Below, piece after piece: positions 31,186-42,598 of a stretch of DNA of 64,000 bases. The position numbers were made by a program, and so were the translations under genes. The DNA is from Trema orientale (lineage: Eukaryota; Streptophyta; Magnoliopsida; Rosales; Cannabaceae): NCBI GenBank assembly GCA_002914845.1, contig JXTC01000038.1:735420-799419 (forward strand), in the 5' to 3' direction. A model generated the notes under the pieces. It made no database searches. It was not told where the DNA came from and was given only the letters and a program-made list of their open reading frames with translations. The stretch's first letter is position 1; each line of letters begins with the position of its first letter.

Positions 31186-32460
31186 TTAATATTCAGGAAC
31201 AGGCAGGTCCTCATCCGCCGGCGGAGCCAAAGTCCACTGGCCACTTTTTTCATCGACCACCATCCCTTTATTCTTCTCCACCCACCACGACTCCGGCACC
31301 AAGCACTCCTCCTTGAGAAACCCCGAAGACTTGTTCACCAGCGCCAAGCTCCTCTTCACCTTCACTTCAAACTCCTCCTCTTCCCCGTTCCAACCAGCCA
31401 CCACGTGCAGCATCCCCTGCAAGTTGTGCCAGTCGCTCGGATTCTTCGACTCCTTCAGGCTCGGAGACCTGCGCGTGTCGATCACGAGCTCCGTCCCCGA
31501 GTCCACGTACCCCAGCAGCCTCCCCGGATAGTGCGGTATCAGATCGATCTTGTTCCTTACGTGTAGAATCTTAAGGTTTGGGTGGCGTTCCATCCTCTGC
31601 CCGAAGGCCTTGTTGCCTATCTGTGGACTCCCGAAGACGAACGCCGCGACCGGTATGTCCGAAAACCCGTTTTCGACCAAGTCGAAGGCGCTTAGGATCG
31701 ATAAACTCGCTCCGAGACTGTGCCCCGTCATGACTACGCTCAACTTCTCGCCTTTGTATTTCTCTCTCAACTCTTTGATTTTCGCCAAGAGTTGAACTCT
31801 CGCGCTCGACTTGACAAACGGCGATTTCGGGTCGTCGGATACGTAGATCGTAAGCCAACCCCTCATGACTTTGGGGATACTTTCGTCGTCGTTTTCGCTG
31901 TCGCTGCTGGAACTGCTGTCGTTTCTGCCGAGTTGGTGGTTAGTATTTGGACTCAGCAACGACTCGGCCGACTCGAGTTCGGCTCCTAAGATGTTAACCC
32001 ACTCGTAGTTCCGGGTCGTGCCGCGCCACGCCACGTAGATCTCGCGTCGCCCGAGGGCTCTGCTGACGTGGTCGGCGGTGACGGCCACGTAGCCGATCCA
32101 GTTAGACTCGCGGTCCCAGGACTCGCGGGACATGGAGTGGAGCAAGAGGGCCTCGGGAACGCTGACGCGAGCGGTGGCGTAGAGAAAGGAAACGACGCTG
32201 TAGTTGGTGTCGTCTTCGAGCATGACTTTGCGGAAGAAGGAGGCTTTGCCGTAGCGGCTGGAGCCGCAGTACTTGGAGTTCTGGTCGTTGTTGAAGGCGT
32301 CGTATGTGGCTTGGCAGAAGTCGCCGCAACGGAGGATGAGTTGTCGTAGGGAGAGGTTGAGTGGGGCCAAAAGGTTTTGCCAGTTTTGGCTTCCGAGGAG
32401 TTCTTCCCATTTTGGTGAATCGGGTTCTTCTCGGCCGGTACTGATCTCCATGGACGACAC
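31186..32460 (-). CDS. Phospholipase A1, class II (PLA1-II delta-like), single exon
   Basis: A 424-residue intronless class-II phospholipase A1. Landmarks: KWEELLGSQNWQNLL (17-31), ILRCGDFCQATYDAF (42-56), GRREIYVAWRGT (137-148), nucleophile elbow TGHSLGAS (245-252, Ser248), Asp306 in NKIDLIP, DWHNLQGMLH (343-351) and WWVEKNKGMV (392-401). An acidic, serine-rich loop (182-194) follows the oxyanion-side region. There is no targeting peptide, so it is probably cytosolic. Met4 is a possible alternative start; I keep the longer ORF because both starts are in frame and nothing separates them. The coding sequence is clearly more GC-rich at third positions than the other two PLA1 genes, and its upstream region lacks their shared promoter block. 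Its position beside the MIP3 and ribosomal L1 genes suggests the ancestral (delta) copy. Confidence 0.93.
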   Translation of the reverse strand: MSSMEISTGREEPDSPKWEELLGSQNWQNLLAPLNLSLRQLILRCGDFCQATYDAFNNDQNSKYCGSSRYGKASFFRKVMLEDDTNYSVVSFLYATARVSVPEALLLHSMSRESWDRESNWIGYVAVTADHVSRALGRREIYVAWRGTTRNYEWVNILGAELESAESLLSPNTNHQLGRNDSSSSSDSENDDESIPKVMRGWLTIYVSDDPKSPFVKSSARVQLLAKIKELREKYKGEKLSVVMTGHSLGASLSILSAFDLVENGFSDIPVAAFVFGSPQIGNKAFGQRMERHPNLKILHVRNKIDLIPHYPGRLLGYVDSGTELVIDTRRSPSLKESKNPSDWHNLQGMLHVVAGWNGEEEEFEVKVKRSLALVNKSSGFLKEECLVPESWWVEKNKGMVVDEKSGQWTLAPPADEDLPVPEY

Positions 32461-32920
32461 AGCAGGAAAAAGATAGCTAGAGAGTAAAGTCCGAAAAAGA
32501 CCTCTTTTGAGCGTTGACTGTTGCTCTTGTTGATGATCAGGGTGTGATTGTGATGCTTTTTTAACTTTTTTTCATTAAGATAAGATAACGTTGGGGTGAG
32601 ATTCTTCATGATGTATACAATGATGTATCTATTTGTTAAAAAAAATATTTGTATGTGATAATTCTAATTAATAAAATAGATTTTTTATGGTTTGAATTAT
32701 AATTTTAGTCGGCGACGACAGAGTCACATATCATATAGTATTAGGCATAATAGGATGCCTATAATATTATTTGATTTTTTTTGTAGTTTAGCTATTGTAT
32801 TATTATTATTATTATTACAATTCATATGCTTTGATGTTGGAATATTTATGTTATCGTTAAGTATGTATTGGCTTCCTTTTCATTTTATTTTATTTTAGTA
32901 GACAAAAGGATATATATGAG
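32461..32920. other. Upstream region of the third PLA1 gene
   Basis: Contains the promoter of the minus-strand gene, but no TATA box comparable to the other two PLA1 genes is visible. A TTGACT word (W-box core) occurs near 32514. A (TTA)n-type tract lies near 32800-32815. The small ORFs are not genes. Confidence 0.45.
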
Positions 32921-33150
32921 CACTAATTCGGTAGTTTTTTTTCTCTAATAGTTATTGTTTTGCCTAATTAAAATTCATCTTATATTTTTTTTTTCATGGT
33001 AAAAAATAGAGAAAAAAAAACATTAAATAAAATGATTTATTTTATTTTTTTTTTCAACTACTCAAATCATAATAAACATTAGATAAATGATCCAATGGCT
33101 AAAAAAAAAAAAAAACTATAGATAGATAAAAAAAACAAATATTGGATGTT
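32921..33150. repeat. MITE-like repeat, copy C (inverted relative to 6145-6373)
   Basis: Shares CCTAATTAAAATTCATC and CAACTACTCAAATCATA with the complement of copies A and B, in the matching order. Ends are degraded by A and T runs. Confidence 0.6.
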
Positions 33151-33686
33151 CCCCCACTTAATTATCTATTTGTATTTTGGATGTAAAATAAAGGAAAGTT
33201 CATATTTGCGTCCACTAAAATTTTTTCCTCCAAACATTATACCATAAAAGATCGGAATTGAAAATTTTATCCATTTAGGACTCTAAGTATCATCAAAATT
33301 TTAAATTTCTATTTTTATAGAAGGATTAGTTTATTGTCACCTTTTGTCCACTTTTTAGTATTTCTTTAGTTACTAAAAAGACCCAGAATAAAATTACTTT
33401 TAAACATGTCTTTTAAATGAAAAAAAAAAAAAAAAAAAGAAAAACAACTTTCTTACCTCTTTCCTAAACATAGTTCATCCCGAACCCCAATTCTCTTTAA
33501 GATGGTATATAAGTTATTGTATTCCAAGTAATGTAATGTTTTTTTTTTCCTCTTCTTTCTGCATTTTATGTATTCGATTATCATATTAGCCACCATTAAC
33601 AACCTGGTCATATTATATTTATTTTTCCATATTCTATCATATTAGATAATCGATTATGTTGGCTGTTCAAAGAAATTATGGCCATA
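33151..33686. other. AT-rich intergenic DNA
   Basis: No gene seen. A poly-A run lies at about 33420-33438. Confidence 0.45.
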
Positions 33687-33696
33687 TTAGAGCCAT

Positions 33697-33856
33697 GAGT
33701 AATACTAGGGATATACATATTATACACATAATGATGTTCATGTGTTTTGAGCTACTCACATACATAGTAGGGTCCTATTTCAAAAATCATGGGCGGTTAA
33801 AATTAATGACACATCATTATATATCTTGTGTGTATTTTGTGTGCCTAGTATTACTC
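33697..33856. mobile_element. 160-bp MITE with exact 10-bp target duplication
   Basis: Inverted termini GAGTAATACTAGG and CCTAGTATTACTC are flanked by the exact 10-base repeat TTAGAGCCAT (33687-33696 and 33857-33866). The size suggests a Mutator-like mechanism (9-11 bp). Part of the 112-codon ORF at 33656-33994 runs across it and is not a gene. Confidence 0.85.
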
Positions 33857-33866
33857 TTAGAGCCAT

Positions 33867-34388
33867 ATATGCAAAATAAATTTAGGGTGTATAATGGGAT
33901 GATGGTTCCCCCTCTCTCAAAAAAGTACCCAACAAAAATTTTATTTATATACTGGTATGAGATTTATTTATTTATAAATTTTTTGGGTAAATGAGGAGTG
34001 AGAAGATTGAAAAAGAAAAAAATAAGAAGATGAATATGGGTATAAATAGAGAAAACACGAAAAAGTTGTGGGAAGAGTAAGGAAAAAATTAGATGTAAGG
34101 TATAATTTAGGAAAAAATAGGGGTGTCAAAAGTAGTAAATAAGCTTTGAATTTTAATTAAGAGTGTGATTTTAGAAATATGGTAAGAAGAGTAGACATGG
34201 GGATGATAATAGGCCTATATTTTTATCAATCAAAATTGAGAAATAAGTATATTATCATTAACGTACTGACTTTTTATATGTTTTTAATTAAAATCATATT
34301 AGTTCTTAATTTGTATTTATGAGATTTATCATTCTTTCAGTGATTCATGCCATAATTTGTCTTCTTCTTTTTCTTTTTTTTTTGGTCG
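33867..34388. other. AT-rich intergenic DNA
   Basis: No gene or repeat that I can support. Confidence 0.45.
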
Positions 34389-34393
34389 AGTGG

Positions 34394-34578
34394 TGTTAAA
34401 AAACTGGATTTCGGAGAAAATAAATATTGATATTACTGAATAAATAAGCTAAAATACAGAATTACTATTTATAAATCATAAAGCAGGGTCTATATCTAAA
34501 CTAACTAATAGAATATTAGTTACATAGCTAATTTCTCTAACAGAATCGTAACAGATTTCTAACTACTCTTTCCTAATA
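34394..34578 (-). repeat. 3' LTR of the copia element
   Basis: Plus-strand start TGTTAAAAAACTGG matches TGATAAAAAAACTAG of the other LTR. It is preceded on the minus strand by a polypurine tract TTTGAGGGGGCA (34579-34590). Confidence 0.88.
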
Positions 34579-34591
34579 TGCCCCCTCAAAT

Positions 34592-37500
34592 TCAGGTGGG
34601 AGCTTTCTCTGCCTTAAGTTTGCCTCTGAAAGAGTAGAATTGACAACTAGAAACAGCTTTAGTAAAGACATTAGCAACTTGATCAATTGAAGGAACATAC
34701 TTGACCATAATCTGTTTCAGTGAAACTTTTTCTCTAACAAAATATAAGTCAAAATATAAGTCAAGCTCTATATATTTGCTTCTGGCATGAAGAATTGGAT
34801 TTACTAATAGCATCACAGTACTAAACTTGTCACACTACACTGTTGGAACCGATGACAACTTTACTTGTAACTGGCACAGAACAGATTGCAACCGTGTTAT
34901 TTCTGTCACAAGATTAGCAAGACTTCTATATTCTACCTCTGTGCTGCTCCTTGACACTGTATATTGTTTCTTTGAGTGCCAACTGATCAGATTGTCTCCA
35001 AAATACAAATAATAATCTGAGGTTGACCTCCTGTCATCATGATCAGTGGCCTAATTAGCATCACAAAATCCCACAAGCTTCAATTCAGTTGTTTTCCTTA
35101 GGACTAGTCCATGATCCATAGTATTCCTTAGATATTTCAATGTTCTTTTAGCTACTTTCCAGTGACATTCTCTTAGATTTTGCATGAACTAGCAAACCTT
35201 ATTTACAATGTAAGCAAGTTCTGGTCTTGTGATTATAACATATTGCAGAGCTCTTACTATATTCCTGTAAAGTTGAGGATCTTCAATAAGTTCTCTATCT
35301 TTGGCTGATAGTTTTAGTTTAGTTATAGGAGTAGTAGAGCTATAAACCCTTCGCATGTTAGCTCTTACAAGTAGGTATGTCAGTAGAGCTATAAACCTTT
35401 CGCATGTTAGCTCTTACAAGTAGATCTGTAACATACTTCTTTTGTGAAAGATGCATAAGACCAATACCATGCTTTACTTGAATGCTCAGAAAATAATTGA
35501 CTATTCCCAGATCTTTAAAAGTAAATTCTTTGTTCAAGTCATTTATGAGTTGAGTAATTACTTCCTTGTTGTTGCCTATGATAAGAATGTCATCAACATA
35601 AACTAATAAGAAGGTAGTATTTTGATCAGTAATCCGCAAAAACAAAGACTGGTCAGACTTTGATGATTTAAACCCAAAAAGAACTAGAGTAGAATGAAGT
35701 CTCTTAAACCAAGCTCTTGGAGCTTATTTCAGTCTATAAAGAGCCTTTTGCAATCTACAAACCAAATGAGAGTATCTATAAATCCCAGAAGTTGTTCCAT
35801 ATAAACTTCTTCTTGTAATTCTCTATTCAAGAATGCATTATTTACATTAAGTTACCTTACTTCCCAATCTCTAGCTAAGGCTAAAGTGAGAACAGTCATG
35901 ATAGTTGTTGGCTTTACAACTGGACTAATTATCTCATTAAAATCAAATCCTACAACCTGATGAAACCCTTTTACTGCTAATCTAGCTTTGTGCCTGTTTA
36001 TTATTCCAGATTTTCTTTTAGTTTAAATACCCACTTACACCCAATTGGCTTCCTTCCAAGTTGTTACTCTTGTAAAGACTAGGTATTGTTTCTTAGTAAA
36101 GCAAGATACTCATCAAACATTGCTTTCTTTCAATTCTCATCGTGTAAAGTTTCTTCAACTAAAATTGGTTTAGAGGTAGTTAGCAGTACTCGTGGCTTAA
36201 AAATCCCACTCTTTGACTTTGTCGCCGTCTTGTGAAGATTAGTAATAGCTGCAGCTATTGGTTGAACTTCATATTACAACTCATGATGTACTTTATCAGA
36301 TTGTAAATCTGAAATAGTCTCATTCACAACAAGACTAGGCTCTTTGTCAATTGAACCAGAGCCATTAAAAGTAGCAGTAGAACTAGTGTTTATGGTAACT
36401 CCAGTATGTTGCATATCAGCACTTAGACCAATATTAGAAGTAGTGGTACTAGGTGTTGGTACTGTAGATGATACTAGAATAGGTACACTACATTGATCTT
36501 CATCCTAACACTTATCAGATAACAAAGGTATGTTAGAAGTGACAAGTGATTTAGATAAAAGAGTAGTACCTAAGCTTGCAGACTTGTCCTGTTTCTTAAG
36601 AAGAAAACTATCTTCATCAAATAACACATCTCTCGAGATATATATATTCTTTTTGAGCTGTTCATACATTTATAACCTTTATAGTTTAGGATGTAGCCTA
36701 AAAAAGTGCACATTGATGATCTGAAATGCATCTTGTGTCTATTGTATGGTCTGAGATTTGGATAGCATGTTGAACCAAATACTTTGAGAATATTGTATCA
36801 GGTTGTTTATGAAACAATAACTCCAGTGGGATTTTATTATTTAGACTAGTAGTAGGTAATTGATTTATGAGATACATTACAATTCTATATGATTCATCTC
36901 AGTATTTTAACGGCATTTTAGCCTTTGCAAGCATTGCCAAACCATTTTCCATAATGTGCATGTATTTGTGTTCAGCAATACCATTTCGTTCATAAGTTTT
37001 AGGACAAGGATGAATATGATTAATTCCAAAACTCTTCAACAAATCAGTAAAAACTCTATACTCTCCTCCCCAATCTGATTACACAGCCCTTATCTTACAC
37101 CCAAGTTGTAGTTCAACATTACTTTTAAAATTCTTAAAGGTTTTCAAAGCATCAAACTTATTCCTCAACATGTAGATCCAAATAAACCTTGATTATATAT
37201 CAACAAAATGAATATAGTACCGATACCCATTTGATGATTGAATAGGTGTTGGATGACATAGATCAGTATAGACCAATTCAAATGGATATTCATACACAAT
37301 GTCACAAGTTGGAAAGGGAAACTTATGTTGTTTGCCAAGTACACACGCTGAACAAAAACTTGGAGCAATTTCATTAATATGATGAAGATTAAATTTATTG
37401 AGTACATGTTTAACCACCTTCTCAAATGGATGGCCAAGCCTTGAATGCCACAAATCAAACAAATTACTTCTTCAATGAGAAAGAATACAATCTTTATTAT

Positions 37501-37738
37501 CTATGCTATTATTATGGACATCATATGAAGGAACTGAAGCTAAGTATAAAGTCTGCTACTAACACTTATTGCTACCAGAACCGTAGATTATATCTTCAGT
37601 TATTGCCCAACTTGCTTAGCCTTCAAATCTTTCAGAACTGCTACTTCTTTGAGTTGACCTTGATTAAAAGCATAAAGACCACCTTTAAGTTTTCCTTCCA
37701 ACAGAATTGTTAAATTGTGTTAATTGTGCTGCTAGACC
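34592..37738 (-). pseudogene. Degenerate copia pol (integrase, reverse transcriptase, RNase H)
   Basis: The pre-integrase zinc-binding block is at 37193-37462 (WHSRLGH and CSACVLGK). The reverse transcriptase active-site motif YVDDILI is in 35358-35645. The RNase H end is in 34592-34816 (SKYIELD and VANVFTKA). The stretches between are recognisable only as broken frames. Order gag-integrase-RT-RNase H identifies Ty1/copia. Confidence 0.88.
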
Positions 37739-37739
37739 C

Positions 37740-39434
37740 TTAAAAACAGGCAGATGGATGAAATTCAAAGAAACACTTGTTATCTCTAGCAAACTTTGAC
37801 ACACTAATTAGATTCTTGGTTATATTTAAAACATGTAGCAAATAATTCAAATAGAGTAATCTTGTTTTATATCTAGAAGAAAAATGAGATTGGCCAATAT
37901 GTTTGATTAACAAACCTGCTCCATTGCCCATGTGTATCTTTTCTGTACTAAAGAACTCATTCTTGGCCATAAGATTGTTCTCATCTGGGGACAAGTGATT
38001 CGTGGCACCTAAGTCAGGATAACAGTTTGGATCTATCTGAAAATCAGGTACTGCTAGCATGGCGGACATTTGTTGAGAATTGCCAAAACCTGCTCCTGGA
38101 CTCTGATATGACTGATCAAAACGATAAAAACAATTTAGGATAGTATGCCCAAACTTTCCACAAAGTTGACACTGCGGCTTGCTATAAGAAAAATTGGGAT
38201 TTCATCCTCTGCGGCTATGTTTGGTAGAGAGGAAAGAAAGTAGGAGGGAAGGAAAAATTAGGAGGGAAAGAAAATGTGTATGATGGAAAGGAAAGTGTCT
38301 TTCCTCAATTGTTGTTTGGTATGTAGGAAGGAAAGAAAATTAGTATATTTTAAAATAACTATTTTGCCCTTTTTATTAAAATTTTAAAAGTAGTATACAA
38401 GGTTAATTTGGTAAATTTATTTTAAAGCATTTGTAAAAGAACTTTTCTTCTCCCTTTTCTCTCCATTTTTGAGAGGAAAATATTAGAATGGATCCCACCA
38501 TATTTTTCCCTCCCCTTTTCTCTTCCATTTTCTCTTCCCTTCCCTTTTCCCTCTTACCAAACAACCCAAAATTTTTTTTCCCTCCACTTTTCCCTCAAAA
38601 CTTTTCCTTCCTCTCCCTTTTCCTTCCTACCAGACATAGCCTAAGAAAAGCCTCTAGGACCATTATTATTCTGATAGTAATTACCTTGACCCTGTCCTTG
38701 ATAACCACCTCTGTGACCATTGAAATTACCTTTGGGCTAACCATTATTATTCATAGCTAGATTGGCTGAATCTAAGTCTTGATGGTGTTTTTCAATTCGT
38801 GACTTATGAGCTAACAAAAGTGACCTAACTTGCTAAACACCACAAGGCTCAGAACGAGTAGTAATAGAGACCACAAAAGAGTCATAATCAGCAGGTAAAC
38901 CATTAAGAATCACAATAATATGACCTGATTCTGAGACCATAGACCCAACATAGATAAGCATATCAACCAGATTTTTGATCTTAAGAAGATACTTAGAGAT
39001 AGAAAGAGAACGCTTTCTTGACATTCTGAAGTTGAATCTTGTACTAAAGGATCTTAGCTTGACTCTGAGATCTGAAGTTAAGCTCTAACACTACCCAGAT
39101 CTCCATCGAAATTTCTTTCCCCACCATTTGAGTTAAAATCATCTCAGGCATTTGATGAGAGAAGCCACTCAACAAGTAAACTATCTTGTTGCTCCTAATT
39201 CAAAAAATCTTGACTCAGCTTATTTAGAACTACATCTTCTTCATTGAGAAATTTCGCAGGAGGAGCTTTAGTCCAGAGCAGATAATGTTGTAGCCCATGA
39301 CCTTTAACAGTAGCCATAAATTGCTGCCTCCATAGAAGAAAATTAGTGTTATCCAGCTTAACTACAAGTGAATGATTGAATATAATTAGAGAAAATTTCT
39401 GTGAAACCGCCATTGTTGTACTAGTATCTGCCAT
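37740..39434 (-). pseudogene. Degenerate copia gag and protease region, split by a MITE
   Basis: Starts at 39434 with MADTSTTMAVSQKF and has the copia gag phrase LDNTNFLLWRQQF. A later piece reads LNGLPADYDSF (38833-39024). A complete CCHC knuckle, CQLCGKFGHTILNC, is at about 38130-38175. The protease-like YPDLGATNHLSPD stretch is in 37740-38069. The MITE at 38213-38641 sits in the glycine/asparagine-rich linker just before the knuckle. Confidence 0.85.
38213..38641. mobile_element. 429-bp MITE inserted in the copia gag
   Basis: Ends GGCTATGTTTGGTAG and CTACCAGACATAGCC are inverted copies, with purine-rich GGAAGGAAA on the left and TTTCCTTCC on the right. It interrupts otherwise continuous gag text, so it post-dates the retrotransposon. 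I found no clear target duplication. The 90-codon ORF at 38488-38760 is only its low-complexity right arm. Confidence 0.75.
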
Positions 39435-39498
39435 TGCCAGTATCGTCCTTCAAAGAAAACGAAGACAAAAACTCTTAAACTCTAAATTCTCTAACCTT

Positions 39499-39510
39499 AC
39501 TCTGATACCG
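39499..39510 (-). other. Primer-binding site of the copia element
   Basis: The minus strand reads CGGTATCAGAGT, 10 of 12 bases matching the initiator-Met site TGGTATCAGAGC, directly abutting the LTR. Confidence 0.75.
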
Positions 39511-39693
39511 TGATAAAAAAACTAGATTTGAGAGAAAATGAATACTGGTATTATTAAATGAATAAACTAAGATACAAAACTAGTATTTATAGATCATAAA
39601 GCAGAGTCCACAGCTAAACTAACTAACAGAATATTAGTTATATAAACTTCTCTAACAAAATCATATCAGACTTCTGACTACTCTTTCCTAGCA
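39511..39693 (-). repeat. 5' LTR of the copia element
   Basis: Plus-strand TGATAAAAAAACTAG...CTTTCCTAGCA, aligning along its length with 34394-34578 (183 versus 185 bp). Confidence 0.88.
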
Positions 39694-39698
39694 AATGG

Positions 39699-40204
39699 GA
39701 ACTTTCAAGAGGAAACTTGTTAGTACTCAATAAGACTAAATCAATAAGTATATAATTATAAGTTGATGCATCTTTCTCTTTTTATTCATTTTTCTCTCAT
39801 TTATATCAAATATTATGGCATTTTTTTCACTAATTTTCCTGCTTTTTTTTGTTGGGTTTTTCTGAACTTCTATGTCTAATGGACCATTTTAGGTAAATAC
39901 TAGAATGATATAATTTTTTTTTCCCTTAAACTGCTTAAAGTTTAAAGTATAGATAAGTCATTAATAGAAATTTCATAATTACAACTTCTTTTTATAGATT
40001 TTGTATTCAGATTTGTACAGAAATTTTTTAAATTGAAAATTTATTAACATGTTTTTTTTTTTTTTGCATATCAAACTTCTTTTTTTTGGCATTTTATTGC
40101 TATTATGAATTTGAGATACTTTCTTGTTAGTATTAAATTAGAAAATAAAAAAAAAAATTTCTTTGGCATCAACTACAATTAGTCATTGCTTTGCCGCTAA
40201 CTAA
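39699..40204. other. AT-rich intergenic DNA
   Basis: Many T runs; no gene or defined repeat. Confidence 0.45.
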
Positions 40205-40220
40205 AATAATCGTACTATAT

Positions 40221-40445
40221 GACGAAGTGGGTTGACTCAAGTAGTAAAAGCACTCATTACCTAGGATTTCGGTCCTAGATTCAAGTCACACTGAGGGTAG
40301 ACGTGAAAATATATTATCTTTAATGGGGTGAGGTAGACATTGGGTAGTAGTAGGCATTTTCTTTTAATTTATAATAAGTGGAGGTCTTTTAATTTATAAT
40401 AAGTGGAGATCATGAGTTAAACCCCATTTTTTTTAAAAAAAAAAT
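40221..40445 (+). mobile_element. tRNA-derived SINE, copy 2
   Basis: Same family and orientation as 27788-27987. A-box-like TGACTCAAGTAG and B-box-like GATTCAAGTCAC are closer to tRNA consensus than in copy 1. It is flanked by an exact 16-base target duplication AATAATCGTACTATAT (40205-40220 and 40446-40461). A 27-base piece near the 3' end (CTTTTAATTTATAATAAGTG, about 40361-40410) is duplicated in tandem in this copy only. Confidence 0.88.
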
Positions 40446-40461
40446 AATAATCGTACTATAT

Positions 40462-42598
40462 ATATATTCATATTGAATAAAAGGCATGTTGTTCAGATCT
40501 TGTTTAGAAAAAAAAATAAACAAAAAATTCTCAACATCTAATTATAAGTCATATACAGAGGATTAATGAAAACTTAGTACTTAGAGGTTATATATGTGAG
40601 GAATACTAAATGGCATTTGAGGTTCATAGCACAACGTAATAATATTAATATTAAAAGTGAGGCCCACATCAATGTATTTTCATATGGCTCCATCATCTGT
40701 GTTGTAGTTGTGGTGCTAAGCATCAATGTGCTATATAGGCGTTAGTATCATTCTATTTTCTATATATCAAATATTGAGCTTGGAAACTATTTAAAGAGGG
40801 GAAAAAAGGGGAAAAAAGTTATTATACGCACTCCTCTAAATGATAGAATTCTAGCATATGTTTGCCTATCATGTTTTCTTTGGCCTTAATGAATAGAATT
40901 CTTCGGCAAGCTAAGCAATATTTTGTTATGAGAAAATTTGATTTTTTATGGCATTTTTCGAATTAAAATATACCACTTTTTATTAATTGATGAAATATTT
41001 AAAGTAATTAATTAAGTTACCTAATTAGTTACCTTAAGTGACCCAATTGATTAACCTGAGTACTATTGAAAAATACCAATTTTTTTTTTTAAAATTATAT
41101 TTTTTGTAAATATTTATTAGAAATGTTATTTTTCTAAAAAGCTTTCAAAAAGTGATATTTTTCTTATCAATTTATTTTTCAGAAAATTCAAACGATTTTT
41201 CAATTTTTTGTACTTTGGGCTTAAAAGTTTTGTAAGAAGCCCTATTATTTAAAAAGTCCAACTAAAAGTCTTAAGAAAAAGTTTATAAATACCCGTATCT
41301 AAAACTATATTTTCATAAATACCTATTTCTTACTTTTATTTCATAAATACCCATATTATATTTTTTTTAGAGAAATATAGACCACCACTGTTTTACACAT
41401 AAAATGTATACCGTGGTATACATTTTATACATTAAATGTATACCGTGGTCTATAAATTATGAATAAAAGTTATACTAAAAATTGGCATATATTTTAAAAT
41501 GTATACCGTTCATATTTTACACATGAAACATGTACCTTATGGATAAAATTTACATTATAAATATGGACCACTCATATTTTGTAAATTAAATGTGAACCAC
41601 AAAAAAGGATATTTTTGAAAGAAAAATTAAAAATGAGTATTTATAAAAAAAGTTTTAAAAAAAGGGTACCGAGCATAAAATTCTCAAAAAAAAGGTCTTT
41701 GGTGAGAAAAAGCCATCTTTCAATAATAATTTGAAAAGGGGCTTTTAAGCCGAATGGTAGAAGTTTGGATCACTATTTGAAAAAGTGAACCCTTCTCAAA
41801 CATAAAAAATGTCTGAATCTTGAATTTTTTTTGAAAAATGGCCATTTTCATATTTAATATATCAAATTATGTTAATTTATTTTTTAAAAAATTGATTTAT
41901 CTTATATAAAATTAATTTATTTTAAAAAATATATATTAACTGAAAAACGGTTATCTATCAAAATAAAATCATAAAACGGCCGTCTTTTATATTAAATAGG
42001 TCTAAGAAATGGTTAATTGTCAATTTGATCTACAAAAAAGGACATTTCTAATAAATACTCTTGGAAGAGTCGTTTCAGGCTGTCAATTTCTCCCGTCCTA
42101 AGCCCAAAACATTGGGCCCAGTTTAGAAGCTCAGTCCATGCCTTTTTAAGCCGTAAAGAAAGAGTCCGACTCAGGACTCAGAAGCCTCAGACTCCAATTT
42201 CCCGTTTTGTGTCACCGATTCGACGATCGGCGAAGCCAACTTTTACCTCGAGGTAGTCTCTTGCACACTCTAATCATGGAATTTTTCGTTGCAATTTTAG
42301 CTGTTTGTTTCTCGAGAAAGTGCACACAATTTAAAATTGAATTCATTTGGTTTTACGGTAATAATAGCATTCAGTAGAGATCAAGAAGACTATATGTAAA
42401 TTTTTCCAAATTCAACCACATCATAATTTTTTTTTATTGAAGTTATTTATTTATTTATTTATTTTTGCTCTCTGTAGCTGGAAGATGAGCTTGTTGTGTT
42501 GGTACATTTATTTGGGGAAATTGGAGTAAATTCATGTAGAGATTCTTATCTAGATTTATGTTACAACTCTGATTAAAAATTCTTCGCCGCCCCAAAAA
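40462..42598. other. Intergenic and upstream region of MIP3
   Basis: Mostly AT-rich. From about 42150 the composition becomes more balanced. A possible 5' UTR exon ends near 42251 (CTCGAG before GTAGTC), with an acceptor near 42477 (CTCTGTAG). This would give a spliced leader for the MIP3 gene; it is inferred from splice-like motifs only. Confidence 0.4.

Larger units (their letters stand above)
34394..39693 (-). mobile_element. Full-length but decayed Ty1/copia retrotransposon (5.3 kb)
   Basis: Two LTRs of about 184 bp (39511-39693 upstream and 34394-34578 downstream on the minus strand) enclose gag, CCHC knuckle, pre-integrase, reverse transcriptase and RNase H in copia order. The flanks AGTGG (34389-34393) and AATGG (39694-39698) look like a 5-base target duplication with one change. 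Numerous stops and frameshifts make it inactive, and the LTRs differ at many sites, indicating an old insertion. A MITE has inserted into gag (38213-38641). Confidence 0.92.

Noticed and set aside
31986..32609. 207-codon minus ORF overlapping the start of the third PLA1 gene
   Set aside because: A shadow frame of a GC-rich gene with Pro/Ser/Thr/Ala-rich translation and no motifs.
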